In this document: positions 31,933 through 32,201 of the stretch, in pieces
How positions within the stretch are numbered: position 1 is the first letter of the stretch
How the letters are laid out: each line of letters starts with the position of its first letter
Source of the DNA: Methylococcales bacterium
GTDB lineage: Bacteria; Pseudomonadota; Gammaproteobacteria; Methylococcales; Methylomonadaceae
Assembly: GCA_023144875.1 (NCBI GenBank)
Contig: JAGLEW010000053.1
Coordinates: 1 to 32,201 of the forward strand
Reading direction: 5' to 3'
Length of the DNA stretch: 32,201 bases
Translations under genes and position numbers: made by a program
The notes under the pieces: generated by a model
Databases searched by the model: none
The model's input: only the letters and a program-made list of their open reading frames with translations
What the model was told of the DNA's origin: nothing

Positions 31933-31967
31933 AGGGAGGTGTGATTTAATCATACTTCCCTTTTTTT
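31933..31967 (+). terminator. Rho-independent terminator after the vWA-OmpA gene
   Basis: AGGGAGGTGTGAT pairs with ATCATACTTCCCT (two G-T pairs) around a 3-nt loop, and seven T residues follow. It separates this gene from msrB. Confidence 0.9.
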
Positions 31968-31986
31968 ACATAAGCCCTGTAAAATT

Positions 31987-32201
31987 ATGAACGAAATTCC
32001 ATCAAAAGAAGTGTTAAAGAAAACCTTAAGCCCTGAACAATTTAATATTTGTTGTCACAAAGGCACGGAAGCGGCTTTTTCAGGAAAATATGTCGATTGC
32101 AAACAGGTAGGAGTTTATACCTGCGTGTGTTGTGGTCATCACTTATTTTCATCCCACACAAAATACGATTCAGGCAGTGGTTGGCCAAGTTTTTGGGAAG
32201 C
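31987..32201 (+). CDS. msrB: Peptide-methionine (R)-S-oxide reductase, N-terminal part (cut by window edge)
   Basis: Repairs oxidised methionine (the R-sulfoxide) in proteins, using thioredoxin. The first 71 residues are visible of a family length near 130-150. It has no signal peptide, so it is the cytosolic form. The first zinc-binding pair, C46 and C49 in YTCVCCGHHLF, and the conserved KYDSGSGWPSFW are present. The second zinc pair and the catalytic cysteine lie past the window edge. The ATG at 31987 follows a terminator closely and lacks a clear Shine-Dalgarno sequence. Confidence 0.93.
   Translation, partial: MNEIPSKEVLKKTLSPEQFNICCHKGTEAAFSGKYVDCKQVGVYTCVCCGHHLFSSHTKYDSGSGWPSFWE

Noticed and set aside
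1..32201. CRISPR array, intact insertion sequence, prophage or toxin-antitoxin system
   Set aside because: No regularly spaced repeats, transposase, integrase, phage structural gene or small toxin-antitoxin pair was seen.

Overview
The window is a stretch of a gammaproteobacterial chromosome that is AT-rich in its spacers. The placement rests on three conserved neighbourhoods: pepA-holC-valS running divergently from lptF-lptG, yceD-rpmF-plsX-fabH-fabD-fabG-acpP-fabF, and a lone lpxB. Three other loci suggest a methylotroph or methanotroph of the Methylococcales type: a PQQ-alcohol-oxidation-associated ABC transporter operon, a 12-heme c-type cytochrome, and a small secreted peptide with EGKCG repeats. 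That lineage is an inference. No methanol or methane oxidation gene lies in the window.

Layout. 1-3258 (minus): the N-terminal half of valS, then holC and pepA. 3434-5634 (plus): lptF and lptG, the inner-membrane part of the LPS exporter. 5643-6002 (minus): queF. 6119-9597 (plus): a 783-aa secreted protein with 12 CXXCH heme sites, whose stop codon shares a base with the start of lpxB. 9628-9834 (minus): tRNA-Cys and tRNA-Gly, separated by a strong hairpin. 9886-10416 (minus): an unrecognised single-pass membrane protein. 10582-15876 (minus): a PedABC-like operon of substrate-binding protein, beta-propeller, ATPase and permease, each junction overlapping by 4 bp, followed by a 526-aa protein of uncertain function.

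16124-18868 (plus): a 914-aa Hsp70-related protein. 18923-19531 (minus): a glutathione transferase. 19677-21211 (plus): an uncharacterised protein paired with an SPFH-SHOCT protein. 21300-22595 (plus): a glutamate/dicarboxylate symporter. 22642-28779 (plus): the fatty-acid and phospholipid initiation cluster. 28783-29742 (minus): a DHH-family phosphoesterase. 29836-30132 (minus): an HvfA-like RiPP metallophore precursor with its own terminator and a long dyad upstream. 30133-30711: a repeat-rich spacer with no gene. 30712-31908 (plus): a vWA-OmpA lipoprotein. 31987 to the right edge (plus): the start of msrB.

How the genes fit together. Much of the window serves the cell envelope: LptFG and LpxB for LPS, the fab cluster and PlsX for acyl chains, and an OmpA-type lipoprotein that probably grips peptidoglycan. 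The most interesting loci are the HvfA-like peptide, which has no modification enzymes beside it, the 12-heme cytochrome coupled to lpxB, and the PQQ-linked ABC operon without a dehydrogenase. No CRISPR array, intact insertion sequence or prophage was seen.
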